Assembly: GCA_021413965.1 (NCBI GenBank)
Contig: JAIOPI010000022.1
Coordinates: 62,001-126,000, forward strand
Length of the DNA stretch: 64,000 nt
Direction of reading: 5' to 3'
From: Lentisphaerota bacterium
GTDB taxonomy: Bacteria; Verrucomicrobiota; Kiritimatiellia; UBA8416; JAIOPI01
The notes beneath the pieces are model-generated. The model ran no database searches. It was not told where the DNA came from and saw nothing but the letters and a program-made list of their open reading frames with translations. The position numbers and the translations under genes were made by a program. The first letter of the stretch is position 1. The number at the start of each line of letters is the position of its first letter. This document shows positions 26,040-34,158 of the stretch, one piece after another.

Positions 26040-27208
26040 CGGCACCGCACTTTCAACCCGGCCTCGACGTGCTCCTGCGAACGCACGCGGCGTGGATTCG
26101 TGGGCGCCGCCTGGCCCTCGTCAGCCATCCCGCCGCCGTCGACGCCTGCGGCGCACACGCCGTCGAGCGATTGATCAGCTCACGCCTGCCGCGATCGCTC
26201 GTCATATGGGGCCCCGAGCACGGTTTCCTGGGTGAAGCGGGTGCGGGCGAACTCGTCCCGTACGCACGTCATCCCGTATGGAAGCTGCCCGTCTACTCCC
26301 TCTACGGCGCGCAGCGCAAGCCCACCCCCGCCATGCTCCGCGGCATCGATGCCATCGTGGTCGATTTGCAGGACATTGCCGTGCGCTGTTACACCTTTGT
26401 GTCGACGCTGCGATATGTCATGGAAGCCGCCGCCGACGCCCGCCTGCCCCTGATCGTGGCGGATCGCCCCGTGCCCTTCCCTAACACCGTCGATGGCCCC
26501 ATGCTTGATCCCGCGCAGGCGAGCTTCGTCGGCGCGATTCCCGCACCGCTCGTCTACGGCATGACCCCCGCCGAAACGGCCCTGTGGCTCCAGCGCACGC
26601 TCAACCTCGATCTCGACCTCCGCCTCGCCGCCATGCGCGGCTACCATCGCGACGCACATCGAGGCGGCGATTGGCCGCCATGGATCCCCCCCTCTCCCGG
26701 CATCGCCACGTGGGAATCCGCGTGGTGCTATCCCGCCACCGTGCTGACCGAGGCCTTGCCCGCCATCGAGTGCGGCCGCACCACGCGGCTTCCGTTTCAG
26801 TCGCTCGCCGCCCCCTGGATCAAGGCCACCCCGTTTGCGACGGCCGTCCGCGCCGCACAGCTGCCCGGCCTCGCCGTCCATCCGCATGTGACGCGCCTGC
26901 GCCTCCCGCCCGGCGACACCAGGCTGGCCGAAGGCATTCGCCTCACCGTGACCGATCCGGCACGCTATCGCCCCGCGCTCACGGCCATCACCTTGCTGCA
27001 CATCCTGACGGCGCTCTACGGATCGCGCCGGCTCTGGCGCGGCCCGTCGCGCCCTGAGTTCTTCGACAAACTGATGGGGACCTCCCGCGTGCGCGAGGAT
27101 CTTGCCGCATCCCGACCGCCACGCGCCATCGCCGCCGACTGGATGCGCGCCACGGCCGCCTTTCACCGCACCCGCTCCGCCGCCCTGCTCTACGGGAGCG
27201 CACCGTGA
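26036..27208 (+). CDS. namZ: NamZ-like exo-N-acetylmuramidase (DUF1343, GH171)
   Basis: A 390-residue DUF1343 protein. Members such as NamZ of Bacillus release terminal MurNAc from peptidoglycan chains. Motifs visible are WGPEHGFLGEAGAGE, YSLYG followed by KPTPAML, DAIVVDLQDIAVRCYTF, VADRPVPFPNTVDGP and SFVGAIPAPLVYGMTPAE, all in the family order. No signal peptide is apparent from the ATG at 26036, which overlaps the upstream stop; the family is often exported, so location is uncertain. Its MurNAc product is the substrate of the MurU-AmgK fusion encoded 40 bases downstream, giving a coherent recycling step. Gene symbol given by family and context. Confidence 0.85.
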   Translation: MTAPHFQPGLDVLLRTHAAWIRGRRLALVSHPAAVDACGAHAVERLISSRLPRSLVIWGPEHGFLGEAGAGELVPYARHPVWKLPVYSLYGAQRKPTPAMLRGIDAIVVDLQDIAVRCYTFVSTLRYVMEAAADARLPLIVADRPVPFPNTVDGPMLDPAQASFVGAIPAPLVYGMTPAETALWLQRTLNLDLDLRLAAMRGYHRDAHRGGDWPPWIPPSPGIATWESAWCYPATVLTEALPAIECGRTTRLPFQSLAAPWIKATPFATAVRAAQLPGLAVHPHVTRLRLPPGDTRLAEGIRLTVTDPARYRPALTAITLLHILTALYGSRRLWRGPSRPEFFDKLMGTSRVREDLAASRPPRAIAADWMRATAAFHRTRSAALLYGSAP

Positions 27209-27248
27209 ATCCCTCCCGTCGAAGATTGAGCCTTCACGTCACCCCGCT

Positions 27249-29213
27249 ATGAACGTTCCGCGTAAAGCGATCGTGCTGGCCGCCGGATTCGGAACGCGCC
27301 TTGACCCCCTCACCCGCACGCTGCCGAAGTGCCTCCTGCCGCTGTGGGGACGCCCGATGCTGGAGCACACGCTCGCCACTCTCGCTTCCTGGGGCGTGCA
27401 CGACGTGCTGATCAACCTGCATCATGCGCCCCAGCCGGTCTGGGACTTCGCGCGCCACGCCGCCTTGCATGGCCCGGTGCGAATCGCCTGCTCGTATGAA
27501 CCCGACATCCTCGGCACCGGCGGCGCCCTCCGCCGCGCTGCCTGGTTCCTGGGCCGTGATCCCTGCTGGATCGTGAATGGCGACATTGTGTTCGATGTGA
27601 ACCCCGCCCCCCTGCAGCGTGCCATGCGGCGCCCCCGCGCCATGGCGGCGCTGATGATGACGTCGCTCTCCGGCCCGCGGACCGTGGAGCTTGCCCGCAG
27701 CGGCGCCGTCCGGACCTTCCGCAGCACACGCCCCGGCACGCCCGGCACGGTGACCTTCTGCGGCCTGCAACTGGTCTCGCCCGACATCCTCCGCCATCTG
27801 GCCGATGCGCCGTTTTCCACGATCGTCACGGCCTATGAATCCGCCGCGCGCAGCGGGCGACGCATCTTCGGCATCGAGGTTCCACGTTCCTTCTGGATGG
27901 ACATCGGGACTCCCGAAGGCCTGCTGGCGGCGCACACGCTGACCCTCGCCGCACGCCGCGCCCATCAGGCCGGCGGCCGATTCGTGCCTGCGTCCGCCCT
28001 TCGAGCACCGGCCGCGTGGCGCCGCCGTGGAGTCGCCGTCCAGGGCTTTGCCGCCCTCGGATCTGATGTGAAGGTCGCTCCGGGCGCCTGCCTCCGCAAC
28101 GTCGTCGCCATGGAGGGCGCGCACGTGGGCGCGCACGCCACCGTCGCGGACGCCATTCTCGCACCGCGCGCGAGGATCACGGGCGTGGTGCGCCGCCTTG
28201 CCGTCCCCCTGGACGCCGCACGGGACGCCGACCTGACGGACATCGCCGCCCGCTTGCACTGGCCTGCTGCGCACACCGTGGTTGCACCACTCGCCCCGCG
28301 TGGATCCGCCCGGTCTTTCACGCGGCTGAGCTGCGGTCCCCATCGCGCGATGGTCATCCGCTACAGCTTGGATCGTCCCGAGAATGCCCGTTTTGTCGCC
28401 AACGCGCGCTATCTGGGCAGGCTTGGCATCCGCGTCCCTCACATACTTCTGGATTGGCCCGAACGCCGGATCTCGGTCATCGAGGATCTCGGCGACCGCG
28501 ATCTCGCGACGGCCATCGATGGCCAGCCGCTGTCCGCGGTTCGCCGCGTCTACGCACGCGTGATCGATGCCGTCGCCCACTGGCACGTCGCCGGCAAGTC
28601 CGCCACCCGTTCGTCCCCCCCCCTGGAGCCACCCTTCGGGCCGGAACTCTTCCGCTGGGAGCACGACCTGTTTCGAACGCACTTCGCAGCGGCACACCTG
28701 GGCCTGACGGCGCGCGCCCTGGCCCCGCTGGAACCGGAACTCCAACGCGTGGCGGCTCGGCTGTGCCGCGAACCACAAACGCTCCTGCACCGTGACCTCC
28801 AATCCAGCAATGTCCTCTTCGTTGGCCGGCAGCCCGCCTTCATCGATTTCCAGGGCATGCGCCTCGGCCCTGCCGCCTACGACGTGGCCTCGTTGCTGGC
28901 CGATCCCTACGTGAACCTTTCCGCTCCGCTCCAGGATGCCCTCCTCTCGCGCTATCAGAAGGCCGCCGGCATTGCCTCTGGCGCTGCGTTTGACGAGGTC
29001 TTCTGGCATGCCGTGGTGCAGCGGCTGCTGCAGGCCCTCGGCGCCTATGGCCGGCTCAGCCGTCTCCCCGGCATGGCCCCCTTTGCCCGCCACATCCCCC
29101 CCGCCTTGGATATGCTGGACCGCGCTCTGGGCCGTTTGTATACTCTCCCCCACTTGCGCGCCTTTGTCTGCTTGGCGCGCACACGCGAAGCTCGACTACG
29201 AGGTGCCACATGA
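27249..29213 (+). CDS. Fused MurU-like uridylyltransferase and AmgK-like MurNAc kinase
   Basis: A 654-residue fusion. Residues 1 to about 230 are a nucleotidyltransferase: KAIVLAAGFGTRLDPLT and PKCLLPLWGRPMLEH match MurU, and the active-site aspartate appears in VNGDIVFD. A hexapeptide-like region follows (about 240-335). Residues about 350-640 are an aminoglycoside-phosphotransferase-fold kinase like AmgK, with HRDLQSSNVLF and AFIDFQGMRLGPAAYDVASLL carrying the catalytic and metal aspartates. In Pseudomonas, AmgK phosphorylates MurNAc at C1 and MurU converts it to UDP-MurNAc, bypassing de novo synthesis; there they are separate proteins. No strong ribosome site precedes the ATG. The last base overlaps the lipoprotein start. 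Confidence 0.87.
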   Translation: MNVPRKAIVLAAGFGTRLDPLTRTLPKCLLPLWGRPMLEHTLATLASWGVHDVLINLHHAPQPVWDFARHAALHGPVRIACSYEPDILGTGGALRRAAWFLGRDPCWIVNGDIVFDVNPAPLQRAMRRPRAMAALMMTSLSGPRTVELARSGAVRTFRSTRPGTPGTVTFCGLQLVSPDILRHLADAPFSTIVTAYESAARSGRRIFGIEVPRSFWMDIGTPEGLLAAHTLTLAARRAHQAGGRFVPASALRAPAAWRRRGVAVQGFAALGSDVKVAPGACLRNVVAMEGAHVGAHATVADAILAPRARITGVVRRLAVPLDAARDADLTDIAARLHWPAAHTVVAPLAPRGSARSFTRLSCGPHRAMVIRYSLDRPENARFVANARYLGRLGIRVPHILLDWPERRISVIEDLGDRDLATAIDGQPLSAVRRVYARVIDAVAHWHVAGKSATRSSPPLEPPFGPELFRWEHDLFRTHFAAAHLGLTARALAPLEPELQRVAARLCREPQTLLHRDLQSSNVLFVGRQPAFIDFQGMRLGPAAYDVASLLADPYVNLSAPLQDALLSRYQKAAGIASGAAFDEVFWHAVVQRLLQALGAYGRLSRLPGMAPFARHIPPALDMLDRALGRLYTLPHLRAFVCLARTREARLRGAT

Positions 29214-29494
29214 GACGGTCGCCATTCGCTCGCGTTCGAAACGGGAGTCTGCTCGCCGCCTGCGCCCTGACGCTGTGCGCCTGCAGTCGCTCCGCCCCAG
29301 CCCCCGACACAGCCCAACCCACGCCTCCGCCCGCCGCCCAGACCGCCGTCCCGCCGGAGAAATCCACTACGGATCTGGTCGTGGACGGCATCACCGGACG
29401 GACGGCCATCCAAGCCGGTCAGAAGGCGCGCGCAACCATTGACAAAGTGAATACCCAACGCAACGAGGACATGGCGGAAGCCGATAAGTTCTAG
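29210..29494 (+). CDS. Small predicted lipoprotein
   Basis: A 94-residue protein with an arginine-rich N-terminus, a hydrophobic segment and a lipobox-like LTLCAC, so the mature protein may begin with a lipidated cysteine at residue 25. A proline/alanine-rich linker and a short charged C-terminus follow, including a TTDLVVDGITGRTA segment that may pack as a helix. I do not recognise the family. GAGGTG precedes the ATG, which overlaps the MurU-AmgK stop (ATGA). Confidence 0.65.
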   Translation: MRRSPFARVRNGSLLAACALTLCACSRSAPAPDTAQPTPPPAAQTAVPPEKSTTDLVVDGITGRTAIQAGQKARATIDKVNTQRNEDMAEADKF

Positions 29495-29525
29495 TCCGTG
29501 CGCTTTGCCGCCGAGGAGCATCACC

Positions 29526-29927
29526 ATGCGTAATGCCAAATTGAGTTGGGTCGTGTTCGTGCTGGTCGCCGGCCTCATGTGGTACCTGCGATACGGCGGC
29601 GGGCTGCACGGCAAGAACTTGGATCTGCTCATTGCCTACGGGCCCTACTCCCTCCTGGTGCTCCACGTGACGCTGCTACTCATGGCCTTTCAGGAGTCCG
29701 TCTACCAGGGCATCCTCTGCCTGCTGGTGCCCCTCTACTCCTTCTACTGGCTGTTCATGTTGACGGACGCCTTTCTCCTGCGTGCCGTGGCCGCCGGCCT
29801 GCTCGTCGGTATCGGCCAGGATTCGATGGCGTTCTACCAGGACTGGTTCAACGAGATCGTCCGCGTCGGCAAGGGCTGGATTGAGTCTGGCGGCGGGGAT
29901 ATCGAGTCGACGCGCAAGTGGAAATAG
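29526..29927 (+). CDS. Small integral membrane protein of unknown function
   Basis: A 133-residue protein with about three transmembrane helices (near 8-22, 38-60 and 65-100) and a hydrophilic C-terminal tail of about 30 residues. AGGAG precedes the ATG at 29526 by 8 bases; an ATG 21 bases earlier has no such site. It is the last gene of the HtrA-NamZ-MurU run, 31 bases after the lipoprotein. No family is recognised. Confidence 0.65.
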   Translation: MRNAKLSWVVFVLVAGLMWYLRYGGGLHGKNLDLLIAYGPYSLLVLHVTLLLMAFQESVYQGILCLLVPLYSFYWLFMLTDAFLLRAVAAGLLVGIGQDSMAFYQDWFNEIVRVGKGWIESGGGDIESTRKWK

Positions 29928-29964
29928 GACGGCCGTTCCGCGGCCACCGCACGAGCCGCGCGGA

Positions 29965-30597
29965 TTAGCGTCGCTGCGATTCAACCCACGCCAGCAAGCG
30001 CTCGGCCACCGCCGTCTTCGTCATCAGCGGCCAGGACTCCGGTGCGTGCCCCGCGGCAATCAGTGTCACCTGGTTGGTGTCAACCTCGAACCCGGCATCC
30101 GCGCGTGAGACGTCGTTGGCGACGATCGCGTCGAGGCCTTTGGCCTCCAGCTTGCGCTGCGCCTCGTCCAGCACGTGCTCGGTTTCGGCGGCGAACCCCA
30201 CATACACGCGATGGTCCTTCCGTGGTCTGATGGCCTCAAGGATATCGGCCGTGCGCTCCAGTTCGAGCACGGGCGCCGTGTCCCCCTTCTTCTGCTTCTG
30301 CTTGGCGACGGTCCGCGGACGCCAGTCGGCCACCGCCGCCGCCATGATCAGCGCGTCGCACGCCGGAAGCTGTGCCTGCACCGCCGCCAGCATCTCGGCG
30401 GCCGTCTCCACGCGCACCAGGACGACGCCTTCCGGGCACGTCAGGCTCACCGGACCGGATACCAGCACCACGTGATGCCCACGCGCGACGCCGGCCCGGG
30501 CAATGGCGTAGCCCATCTTGCCCGAAGAGCGATTCGACAGAAAACGCACGGGATCGATCGGCTCACGCGTCGGACCCGCCGTGACTAGTATGCGCAT
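29965..30597 (-). CDS. coaB: Phosphopantothenate-cysteine ligase domain protein (CoaB)
   Basis: A 210-residue stand-alone CoaB, which joins phosphopantothenate to cysteine in coenzyme A synthesis. The sequence opens with [27 protein letters not shown], the CoaB nucleotide loop, and has AAAVADWRP and VANDVSRAD, the latter matching the asparagine-aspartate loop that contacts the acyl-CTP intermediate. In most bacteria CoaB is fused behind CoaC (phosphopantothenoylcysteine decarboxylase); here the CoaC part is absent and should lie elsewhere. The gene converges on the membrane-protein gene. Confidence 0.9.
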   Translation of the reverse strand: MRILVTAGPTREPIDPVRFLSNRSSGKMGYAIARAGVARGHHVVLVSGPVSLTCPEGVVLVRVETAAEMLAAVQAQLPACDALIMAAAVADWRPRTVAKQKQKKGDTAPVLELERTADILEAIRPRKDHRVYVGFAAETEHVLDEAQRKLEAKGLDAIVANDVSRADAGFEVDTNQVTLIAAGHAPESWPLMTKTAVAERLLAWVESQRR

Positions 30598-30635
30598 AAT
30601 CCAGAAATCCCGAAGGAGATGAACCGGTCGCGAGC

Positions 30636-30664
30636 AGTATCCGCATCCCCTTCACGCCCGGCAA
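30636..30664 (-). promoter_or_regulatory. Possible promoter of coaB
   Basis: On the minus strand TTGCCG (30664-30659) and GATACT (30641-30636) are 17 bases apart. The -10 box is imperfect, so confidence is modest. Confidence 0.35.
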
Positions 30665-30690
30665 GTTCCAAGATATCCACCACCCGCGAC

Positions 30691-30719
30691 TTGAGGGGGA
30701 GCCCACGCTCTGGTATGGT
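30691..30719 (+). promoter_or_regulatory. Predicted promoter of the GATase-like/ceramidase-like pair
   Basis: TTGAGG at 30691-30696, a 17-base spacer and TATGGT at 30714-30719. The predicted start near 30726 leaves a leader of about 42 bases. Confidence 0.5.
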
Positions 30720-30767
30720 CCCAGACGCGATTCTCGCAACACAAACCGCCAAACAGGAACCACGGCC

Positions 30768-31571
30768 ATGGCCAAAGCATTAAGCGGACTGCGCGTCGTC
30801 TATCTGGGTGACTGGGTGTTCTACACGGGTCCCCAGTTCATCGAAAGCCCCTTCGAAATGATTGCCAAGGACTGCCACCTGCAGTTCGTGGGCAAACCCG
30901 TGACCGATGCCCTCGAAGCTGCCGGCGCGAAGGTGCAGTCGTTCAGCAATTGGGAGGTGTACCACTTTGAGCCCGGCCAGCTGGAAGCCATCCTCAAGAA
31001 GACCGACGTCCTCATCATCAGCGACGTCGAGGCACGCTGCTTCCATCTCAGTCCCTCCTTCTTCAATGCCGAGAAGCATGGCAAGCAACTCACCGTGTTC
31101 CCGGACCGGCTGCGCAACATCACGCGCTGGGTCGAGCGGGGCAATGGGCTGATCTTTATGGGTGGCTGGCTCGGGTTCTCCGGCCACATGGAAAAGGGCG
31201 GCTGGCGTCGCTCGCCCATCGCCAACTGGCTGCCCTTCGAATGCCTGACCGGTGAGGACCTGATGGAGAATTCGGAAGGCTTCAAGGTGGACGCGGTCGC
31301 GAAGCACCCGATGCTCGAGGGGCTGGCGGCCAAGACGGTTCCGCCGTTGCTGGGCTATAACGAATTCATCCCGCGGCCAAACATGGAGGTCCTCTGGCGC
31401 ATCGCGGGTACCGGGCACCCTTTGCTGGGCGTCTCGCACCACGGCAAGGGCCGCATGGTGACGTACGGTTCCGACCCCGTCCCCCACTGGGGCAACAACT
31501 TGCTGATGTGGAAAGGCTACGCGCGATTCTGGCAGCAGATGACCGCCTGGGCTGCCGGCCGGAAGGCCTGA
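30768..31571 (+). CDS. GATase1-like domain protein (PF07090 type)
   Basis: A 267-residue cytoplasmic protein of the putative glutamine-amidotransferase-like family. GLRVVYLGDWVFYTG opens the fold. A segment with FMGGWLGFSGHMEKGGW follows the position of the nucleophile elbow, but no catalytic cysteine is seen there, so classic amidotransferase activity is unlikely. GRMVTYGSDPVPHWGNN lies near the C-terminus. The family occurs mainly next to carbohydrate genes in PVC bacteria and Firmicutes; its role is not established. It is followed after 2 bases by the ceramidase-like gene, so the two are probably cotranscribed. Confidence 0.7.
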   Translation: MAKALSGLRVVYLGDWVFYTGPQFIESPFEMIAKDCHLQFVGKPVTDALEAAGAKVQSFSNWEVYHFEPGQLEAILKKTDVLIISDVEARCFHLSPSFFNAEKHGKQLTVFPDRLRNITRWVERGNGLIFMGGWLGFSGHMEKGGWRRSPIANWLPFECLTGEDLMENSEGFKVDAVAKHPMLEGLAAKTVPPLLGYNEFIPRPNMEVLWRIAGTGHPLLGVSHHGKGRMVTYGSDPVPHWGNNLLMWKGYARFWQQMTAWAAGRKA

Positions 31572-31573
31572 CG

Positions 31574-32890
31574 ATGCGCGCCGGATTCGCCAAACGGGAA
31601 ATCACGCCGAATCCGGCGCGGGACGAGGTCTGCAACCTCGGCTACTGGAATGAGCGCACCGTACGCTTCACCGGCGTGCGCGATCCGCTCTTCGTCCGCT
31701 GCGCCGTCCTCACCGCTGGCGACCCGCCACTCGTCCTCGTCACCGTCGACGCCATCTTCGACTCCTACGGCTTCTCACCGCGCGCGGCAACACGCGTGGC
31801 GCGCGATCTCGGCGTGCCGGAGGCAAACGTCTGGATCTCCTGCAGCCACTCGCATTCCACCCCGCTGATCGGCCTGAACCAGACCCGGCTCGGAGAGAAC
31901 TACGGACGGACGGTCGAGGACGCCATCGTCGCCGCGGCGCGAGCGGCATGGTCGCGACAGCGTGAGGTGGCGGCCACGCGGCACCATGTCCCCGTCCCCG
32001 GGGCCCTCTACAACCGCCGCCCGCTCCTGCAGACAGGCCGCGTGGCCGAACTGCATGTCGCCCTTGACCCGGCATGCGTCGCCGATCCCGGCCCGCTGAA
32101 CGACACCCTCACGCTGATCCAATTCCGCACGCCCGACGGGGCACTCGCCGGCGCGTGGTGCCACTTCGCCATCCACGGCGTCTGCATGCAGTGCTCGCCC
32201 CTGATTTCGAGCGACTGCATGGGCCAGGCCATCCAACGCACCGAAGCGGACTCGCGCGGCGAAGCCATCGTGCTCTTCACCAACGGCGCCTGCGGCGACG
32301 TCGATCCCGCCGCGATGGGAGACGCGCACGCGCTGGAACGAACCGCCGACTTGCTCCACCAGGCGCTCACGGCCGCCACGCGCTCCGCCGGCCTCGTCTT
32401 CCCGTTCGCCCCCGTGCGCTGCCGCGCCGGCGTCTTCACGGCGCGCCGCCGGCCAACGCGCGATATCACAGAACTGGAGCGCGCACGCGCCGCGCTGGCC
32501 CCACAGGCCGCCGCCGAGCACCAGCCCAGCCATCACTCCGGCGCGGGGTACGAGTACTTTCTGCTGGGCGAAGAGCGCGCCGTGGCCCGCCTTCCGCCGG
32601 ACGTCTCCATCCCCTATCAGCTCTGGCAGACCGGCCAGGCCATCTGGATCGGGGTGGCAGGCGAGGTCTTCACGCAGACGGGGCTGGATCTGGCGCGCGC
32701 CCTGGACCCGCAGCTTGCTTTTGTGATTGGCTACACGGGCGGTTGGAATGGCTACTTCTGCCCCCGCCCCGCGTTTAAGCAGGGCGGCTATGAAGTGGCC
32801 TGCGCAAGCTGGTCGCCGCTGGCCCCGGGCGAAGCTGAGCGGCTCTTCGCACATCTGCTGGCAGAGGCGCGGGCGTTGGACCACGCGTGA
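31574..32890 (+). CDS. Neutral/alkaline ceramidase-like N-terminal domain protein
   Basis: A 438-residue protein similar to the N-terminal domain of neutral ceramidases (PF04734). FAKREITPNPARDE and FTGVRDPLFVRCAVL match the usual opening, and SCSHSHSTP (near 93-101) is the metal-binding histidine motif, followed by FTNGACGDVDP. No signal peptide is seen, unlike secreted ceramidases. Relatives in PVC genomes are common and their substrates are unknown; an amidase or other hydrolase acting on a carbohydrate-linked compound is as likely as a ceramidase. GGAAGG precedes the ATG at 31574. Confidence 0.75.
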   Translation: MRAGFAKREITPNPARDEVCNLGYWNERTVRFTGVRDPLFVRCAVLTAGDPPLVLVTVDAIFDSYGFSPRAATRVARDLGVPEANVWISCSHSHSTPLIGLNQTRLGENYGRTVEDAIVAAARAAWSRQREVAATRHHVPVPGALYNRRPLLQTGRVAELHVALDPACVADPGPLNDTLTLIQFRTPDGALAGAWCHFAIHGVCMQCSPLISSDCMGQAIQRTEADSRGEAIVLFTNGACGDVDPAAMGDAHALERTADLLHQALTAATRSAGLVFPFAPVRCRAGVFTARRRPTRDITELERARAALAPQAAAEHQPSHHSGAGYEYFLLGEERAVARLPPDVSIPYQLWQTGQAIWIGVAGEVFTQTGLDLARALDPQLAFVIGYTGGWNGYFCPRPAFKQGGYEVACASWSPLAPGEAERLFAHLLAEARALDHA

Positions 32891-32912
32891 AACCGCGCCA
32901 GCAGGTGTGCGC

Positions 32913-33983
32913 TCACGCCAGGGGCTTGGACCGGTCACGTACGAACTGCACCAGGTCATCCGCATCCGCACGATCGCGGCACTGCGCCTGAAAGAATACG
33001 TTGCGACCGGCCAGCCCGCCAAGCTGAGCGCGAATCTGATCGCTCGTGGCCAGCAGCATGAGGTTCGCGCTTCCCGTCGCGCCCAAGATGCGATCGAGGT
33101 CCTCGATCGGCGCCTTCGTCTTGGGATCGTGGGTGACTTCCAACATGCGCAGGTTCGGCAACGTCGCCAACTGCGGCACGTAGTGCATCTTCTCGTTGTG
33201 CACGTGGTAGAGCGCCGCCGCGTGCGACCCGGTCAGCCGCGCTTCGTAGGGAAAGCCGAACTCGGCGTACACGCTGGATGCGCAAAGCATGGCCGCATCA
33301 TTGGAGAGATGCCCCAACGACTGCGGCGGCATCCAGCCGCTGCCGTAGTGAAACACGTGGCCGCCCGCGATCGTGTCGGCCCACCCGCAAAGCTGCTTGT
33401 AATACCAGGGGATCGCCCCCATGAGAAACTCCATCAGGCGGTGCACAAACTCCGGGTTCAGGAGAAAATCCGTGAAGAGGTCGTCACCGCGAACGGCGTT
33501 GGCCATGTCCATCGGGCTCAGGATCCCGCGCACGGACGTGACGTAGGTGCCATCCGCGCGGGCGCGCAAGTGACGATAGCCATCCCGCATATACCCGAAC
33601 CAACGCGCGTCTGGACTCAACCGCATCGTGGACAACTGCTCGGGGGACTCCAGCAGCGGCACGGGGAGGCAGGTCGTCTCCTGGAGGCGGACCTCCATCC
33701 CCAGCCATGCCGAATGCTCGGCGATGCCAAATGTCGGACAGATGGACGGGATGGCGTCATCGTCGAGCCCCTCCTTGACGTGCCACTTCGGCCGCGCCGC
33801 CTCGAGCTTCAAGTCCAGCCACTCCGTGAGCTGGCGATCAAGGTCAAAGTCGCTGAGCGGCGGCACCGCCGGTGCGGGGGCCGGGATGCTCGCATTGATC
33901 AGATAATGCCCAGGCGCATGCTGCCCGTAGAAGGCTCTGGCTCGCCCGACGACGCGTTCGATGTGAGCGGAGAGTGTCATCAT
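32913..33983 (-). CDS. URO-D-like protein 1 (uroporphyrinogen decarboxylase/methyltransferase fold)
   Basis: A 356-residue TIM-barrel protein of the uroporphyrinogen decarboxylase superfamily. Visible are RGILSPMDMANAVRGDDLFTD (a typical helix in the family), a HYGSGWMPPQSLGHLSNDAAMLC segment with conserved small residues, and NANLMLLATSDQ-like final strands (here GSANLMLLAT). It lacks the full heme-pathway signature, and no other heme genes are nearby. Members in this lineage are often related to corrinoid-dependent methyltransferases (MtaA/MtbA type), so methyl transfer is a reasonable alternative. GGGGA precedes the ATG pair at 33983/33980. A second paralogue is encoded at 37748. Confidence 0.7.
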   Translation of the reverse strand: MMTLSAHIERVVGRARAFYGQHAPGHYLINASIPAPAPAVPPLSDFDLDRQLTEWLDLKLEAARPKWHVKEGLDDDAIPSICPTFGIAEHSAWLGMEVRLQETTCLPVPLLESPEQLSTMRLSPDARWFGYMRDGYRHLRARADGTYVTSVRGILSPMDMANAVRGDDLFTDFLLNPEFVHRLMEFLMGAIPWYYKQLCGWADTIAGGHVFHYGSGWMPPQSLGHLSNDAAMLCASSVYAEFGFPYEARLTGSHAAALYHVHNEKMHYVPQLATLPNLRMLEVTHDPKTKAPIEDLDRILGATGSANLMLLATSDQIRAQLGGLAGRNVFFQAQCRDRADADDLVQFVRDRSKPLA

Positions 33984-34074
33984 GTGTTCATCCCCAGGCC
34001 GGCGCAGGGCTCGACCAGTGGCATATGTATCCAAGAAATCGGACAGCGTCGATCATTCTGTCGACTTCCCCGCA

Positions 34075-34103
34075 TTGCACCGGGCGGGGCGACGCGTTAT
34101 CGT
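34075..34103 (+). promoter_or_regulatory. Predicted promoter of the GH1 gene
   Basis: TTGCAC at 34075-34080, 17 bases, and TATCGT at 34098-34103. The same -10 hexamer recurs upstream of the acyl-CoA dehydrogenase gene. Confidence 0.5.
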
Positions 34104-34158
34104 GTGGGTGACTGGATGGCCGACACACGTCCCGCAGACATCAGAAGGAACACGTGCC

